This document shows, piece by piece, positions 8,159 through 10,812 of a DNA stretch of 10,812 bases. The DNA is taken from positions 1 to 10,812 of the forward strand of contig CAIKSH010000270.1 of NCBI GenBank assembly GCA_903830015.1, in the 5' to 3' direction. This stretch comes from an uncultured Solirubrobacterales bacterium (GTDB lineage: Bacteria > Actinomycetota > Thermoleophilia > Solirubrobacterales > Solirubrobacteraceae). Both the position numbers and the translations under genes were made by a program. Each line of letters begins with the position of its first letter. Position 1 is the stretch's first letter. The notes beneath the pieces are model-generated. The model saw only the letters and a list, made by a program, of their open reading frames with translations. It did not search any database and was not told the DNA's origin.

Positions 8159-10374
8159 TACGGTCCGTTCTGGACGCGCAGTGCGCCAGCGACCAGGTCG
8201 ACCCGGACGCTTCCGTCCCGGTCGGTACGCATCACGCGGGAGCCGCTGCCGGCCAGCGCGGAGAGCGTCCCCCGGTCCGGGTGGCCGTAAGGGTTACCGC
8301 TCCCGACCTCGATCACGGCGAGCTCTGGTGAGAGCTCGCTCAGCAGCGCCGGCAGCCCCGGGTCTGCGCTTCCGTGGTGGCTCACCTTCAGGAGCCGCAC
8401 CGGACCGGGATGGAGCGGGGCCAGCACCTCCGACTCGGCGTCCCCGGCCAGGAGCATCGACAGCCCGGGGCCATCCACCCGAAGCACCACGCAGCGCAGG
8501 TTTGGGTCGCTGCCCGGCGCCGGCGGCCCGGCGGGACCGAGCACCCGTACCGAGAGCTCACCCACCCTCAGCAGGTCGCCGGCCCGGGGCACCGACACCC
8601 GGGAGCCGTGGCTTCGCGCCGCCCGGGCCATCTGGAGCCCCTCGGGCTCGACCACGCCATCGCGCCCGTCCAGGACCTCTCCCGCGCCGACGGCGTCGAT
8701 CACCCGGTCTGCCCCTCCGAGGTGATCGGCCTGGGCGTGGGTTACCAGCAGGGCGCCGAGCCGCCGGACCCCCGCCTCTCGCAGGCGCTCGACGATCGGG
8801 CCGTCATCGGGGCCGGCATCTACGAGCAGGCTCTCGCCCCGGGACTGGAAGAGCGTCGCGTCTCCCTGGCCCACGTCGAGGAAGGTGACGCGCGTACCCC
8901 CGTCCGGCGGAGCCCCCGGGCCGGCGCTTCGCCCAAGCGCCAGGCACGCCACGAGCCCTGCCGCGGCCAGCCCGGCCAGCCCGAAGGCGGGCCGGCGCAG
9001 AGCCGGTCGCAGGAGGCCGGCCAAGCCGGCGGCCGCGCCCAGCGAAAGGCAGGCCACGGGGATGAGCCCGGCTCCCACCTGGGCGAACGGAAGATCCGAC
9101 ATGCGCCCGGCCAGAAACACGATCGCGGCCAGCGGAAGCCCGGCCAGGCGCACCGGCAGTTCGGCGAGCCCGGCGTTGGCCTGGGCCACGACCGCCCCCG
9201 CCATCCCGAGCCAGGTCGCCGGCGCGACGAGCGGCCCCGCCAGGACATTGGCCGGGAGGGAGGCCGGCGAGAACTGGCCGAAGGCGCCGGCGGCGACCGG
9301 CGCGGTGGCCAGCGTGGCCGACACGGTCATCGACATCGGTTCGGCGAGCGGCCGCGGCCAGCCGGCCGACGCCAGCCGCTCCCGCAGCGGTCCGGCCAGG
9401 GCGGCGATACCGATCACCGCGGCGAAGCTGAGCTGCCAGCCGACCTCCCTCCAGTAACCGGGGTCGATGGCCAGGGTGACCGCGGCGGCCAGGAGCAGCG
9501 CCTGCAGCCGGGAGGTCGGCCGCGAGGCCAGGGCGGCCGCCAGCGACGCCAGGCCCATTACCGCGGCCCGGGTGATCGACGGCCCCGGGCCGCAGAGGAG
9601 CGCGTAGCCCGCGATGGCCAGCGCCGCGACGCCCAGCCTCAAGCGCCGGCCCAGGCCCGCCAGCCCACAGGCCGCGAGCACGAGCCCGGCCAGGAGCGCG
9701 ACGTTCGAACCTGACGCGGCAACGATGTGTCCCAAGCCGGTCCTGCGCATCTGCTCCCGCTGCGCGGGGTCCATGGACGCGTCCTCCCCGAGCACCATTC
9801 CCTGCAGCAGCGCCCCCTCACGCGGACCGAGCGGCCGGGCCAGCGCGGCCAGGGCCCGGCGCCGGATTCCATCGATCGAGCCGGCCAGGCCACCGCGGCG
9901 CCCGACCAGGCGGGCGGCACTGACGGTGAGGATTCCCGAGACCCTGCGGGCCCTCAGCCACGCCTCGTCGGCCCCTGGCGGCCGGACGACGCCGGTGACG
10001 CTCACGATGCTTCCGGCCAACCAGGGCGGCCTGTCTCCACGCCCCCGTGCCATCAGCCGGACCGGGCCCAGCCCCATCGCTGCCCGCCACCCGAAGCGCT
10101 CTTCGCGCGGCGTCTCCAGCACCGTGGCCCGCCCGGCGGACACGAACGCCGGGGCCGGCGCAGGTACCAGCGCCGCCTCCCGGGCCTGGCCGATGCCGAG
10201 CCCGGCGAGCGCCCCGAAGAGCACCACGGCCGACGCCCCGGGTCGCAGGCCGAGGGCCACTGCACCGGCGCCGACTACGAGTAGGACGAGGGCCTTCTGG
10301 CCGGGTCCGGCCAGCGAGGCCGCCAGCAGCCCGGCGCAGACCGCGGCGAGCAGGGCCGGCCGCGTGGCCACCAT
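8158..10374 (-). CDS. comEC: ComEC/Rec2 family DNA-uptake channel protein
   Basis: ComEC forms the cytoplasmic-membrane channel for single-stranded DNA in natural transformation. The 738-residue protein has all three expected parts. An N-terminal membrane segment is followed by an OB-like DUF4131 region (about 1-150). The polytopic Competence domain (about 190-470) contains the signature GLGHIVAASGSN (213-224). The C-terminal metallo-beta-lactamase-like domain (about 497-738) has FLDVGQGDA at 498-506, THAQADH at 545-551, GD at 644-645, KVSHHGS at 663-669 and GNPYGHP at 693-699. In the THxHxDH metal motif the middle histidine is Gln548. I start the gene at the ATG at 10374-10372, whose A is also the last base of the comEA TGA. 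The frame stays open 35 codons further upstream, but that part only shadows comEA. No Shine-Dalgarno sequence is present, so translation is probably coupled to comEA. Whether this organism is transformable cannot be judged from sequence. Confidence 0.95.
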   Translation of the reverse strand: MVATRPALLAAVCAGLLAASLAGPGQKALVLLVVGAGAVALGLRPGASAVVLFGALAGLGIGQAREAALVPAPAPAFVSAGRATVLETPREERFGWRAAMGLGPVRLMARGRGDRPPWLAGSIVSVTGVVRPPGADEAWLRARRVSGILTVSAARLVGRRGGLAGSIDGIRRRALAALARPLGPREGALLQGMVLGEDASMDPAQREQMRRTGLGHIVAASGSNVALLAGLVLAACGLAGLGRRLRLGVAALAIAGYALLCGPGPSITRAAVMGLASLAAALASRPTSRLQALLLAAAVTLAIDPGYWREVGWQLSFAAVIGIAALAGPLRERLASAGWPRPLAEPMSMTVSATLATAPVAAGAFGQFSPASLPANVLAGPLVAPATWLGMAGAVVAQANAGLAELPVRLAGLPLAAIVFLAGRMSDLPFAQVGAGLIPVACLSLGAAAGLAGLLRPALRRPAFGLAGLAAAGLVACLALGRSAGPGAPPDGGTRVTFLDVGQGDATLFQSRGESLLVDAGPDDGPIVERLREAGVRRLGALLVTHAQADHLGGADRVIDAVGAGEVLDGRDGVVEPEGLQMARAARSHGSRVSVPRAGDLLRVGELSVRVLGPAGPPAPGSDPNLRCVVLRVDGPGLSMLLAGDAESEVLAPLHPGPVRLLKVSHHGSADPGLPALLSELSPELAVIEVGSGNPYGHPDRGTLSALAGSGSRVMRTDRDGSVRVDLVAGALRVQNGP

Positions 10375-10812
10375 CAGGGAGAGAGCTGGCCGCGCAGCGA
10401 CTCGATCGTCTTGGGCCCGATGCCCGGGACCTGCTCGAGCTCGTCTACGCTGCCCACGCCTCCGTTGTGGGTGCGCCACTCGACGATCTTCTCGGCCGTC
10501 ACCGGGCCGATCCCGTCCAGCGAGTCGAGCTCCTCGGCGCTCGCCGATCCGAGGCTCACCGGTGCAGGAGGGCCCGGCTGCGAGCCGCCGGCAGCGGCCG
10601 GCCGGGGCGCCCGCGAGGGAACGACTACCTGCTCACCGTCGGTCACCCGGGCAGCGAGGTTCACGGCATCCAGGTCGGCCCCGGCGCGGGCCCCGCCGGC
10701 CCTTCGCACGGCATCCCGGACTCGGGCATCACCCGCTACCCGGTAGACGCCGGGGCGGCGCACGGCGCCGGCCACATGGACCAGGGCGGGACCGCGCTCG
10801 GCTCTCTGCAGG
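10374..10812 (-). CDS. comEA: ComEA-type DNA-binding protein, 5' part missing
   Basis: ComEA binds incoming double-stranded DNA outside the membrane and hands it to ComEC. The 145 visible residues contain a SLBB domain (about 10-66, VHVAGAVRRPGVYRV onward), a Pro/Gly/Ala-rich linker (about 67-86), and a C-terminal tandem helix-hairpin-helix domain with DGIGPVTAEKI at 99-109 and PGIGPKTIESL at 129-139, the non-specific DNA-binding hairpins. The GTG at 10775-10773 is unlikely to be the start: the frame remains open to the window edge, and residues before it (PALVHV) complete the first strand of the SLBB domain. The missing part should hold the N-terminal membrane anchor. The stop codon TGA shares its final A with the comEC ATG. 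The gene leads, or is near the front of, the comEA-comEC-holA operon. Confidence 0.93.
   Translation of the reverse strand, partial: LQRAERGPALVHVAGAVRRPGVYRVAGDARVRDAVRRAGGARAGADLDAVNLAARVTDGEQVVVPSRAPRPAAAGGSQPGPPAPVSLGSASAEELDSLDGIGPVTAEKIVEWRTHNGGVGSVDELEQVPGIGPKTIESLRGQLSP

Noticed and set aside
8155..8160. TAGACT as a -10 box for holA
   Set aside because: The TAG is the comEC stop codon, the box would be only 6 nt from the holA GTG, and holA is best explained as part of the comEA-comEC transcript.
8374..9714. Plus-strand open frame of 446 codons opposite comEC
   Set aside because: It is a shadow of the GC-rich comEC gene; the translation is rich in Arg, Gly, Gln and His with no domain and no start signals.
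10375..10479. 35-codon upstream extension of comEC
   Set aside because: It overlaps the helix-hairpin-helix region of comEA and encodes an Arg-rich stretch. The ATG at 10374 begins directly before the first hydrophobic segment.

Overview
The window is a compact block of bacterial housekeeping genes from a high-GC genome, roughly 70% G+C by eye, with GTG and TTG starts and a strong preference for G or C at third codon positions. The gene set (hrcA next to dnaJ, lepA, rpsT, holA, comEC, comEA), together with the GC content and residue choices in MurJ and ComEC, suggests an actinobacterium. A deep-branching lineage such as Thermoleophilia (Gaiellales or Solirubrobacterales type) is my best guess. 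That placement is inference; no rRNA or lineage marker was checked. There are no mobile elements, CRISPR arrays, tRNAs or rRNAs, and no gap between genes exceeds 62 bases.

Layout, left to right: (1) 1-243, plus strand, the 3' end of a short-chain dehydrogenase/reductase gene. It converges on the next block with an 8-base overlap. (2) 236-6842, minus strand, a tight run transcribed in the order murJ, lepA, hrcA, dnaJ, prmA. Spacings are 32 nt, an 11-nt overlap, 2 nt and a 4-nt overlap, so these are probably one operon. (3) 6843-6904, a 62-bp divergent promoter region with a partly symmetrical pair of TAGnAT boxes. (4) 6905-7165, plus strand, rpsT (ribosomal protein S20), ending 5 bp from the convergent holA gene. 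(5) 7171-10812, minus strand, comEA, comEC, holA. comEA runs off the right edge; the comEA/comEC stop and start share one base, and comEC and holA are 9 nt apart.

Functionally the left operon joins lipid II export (MurJ), a translation-associated GTPase (LepA/EF4), heat-shock control (HrcA), a zinc-finger DnaJ co-chaperone, and methylation of ribosomal protein L11 (PrmA). The right operon joins DNA uptake (ComEA, ComEC) with the clamp-loader delta subunit (HolA). The rpsT/lepA/hrcA/dnaJ/prmA and comEA/comEC/holA/rpsT neighbourhoods are well known in Gram-positive bacteria. What differs here is murJ between rpsT and lepA, the lack of hemW, grpE and dnaK from the cluster, and a few non-canonical residues in MurJ and ComEC. 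I found no convincing new biological system. The findings are second-look items on regulation, gene order and active-site variation.
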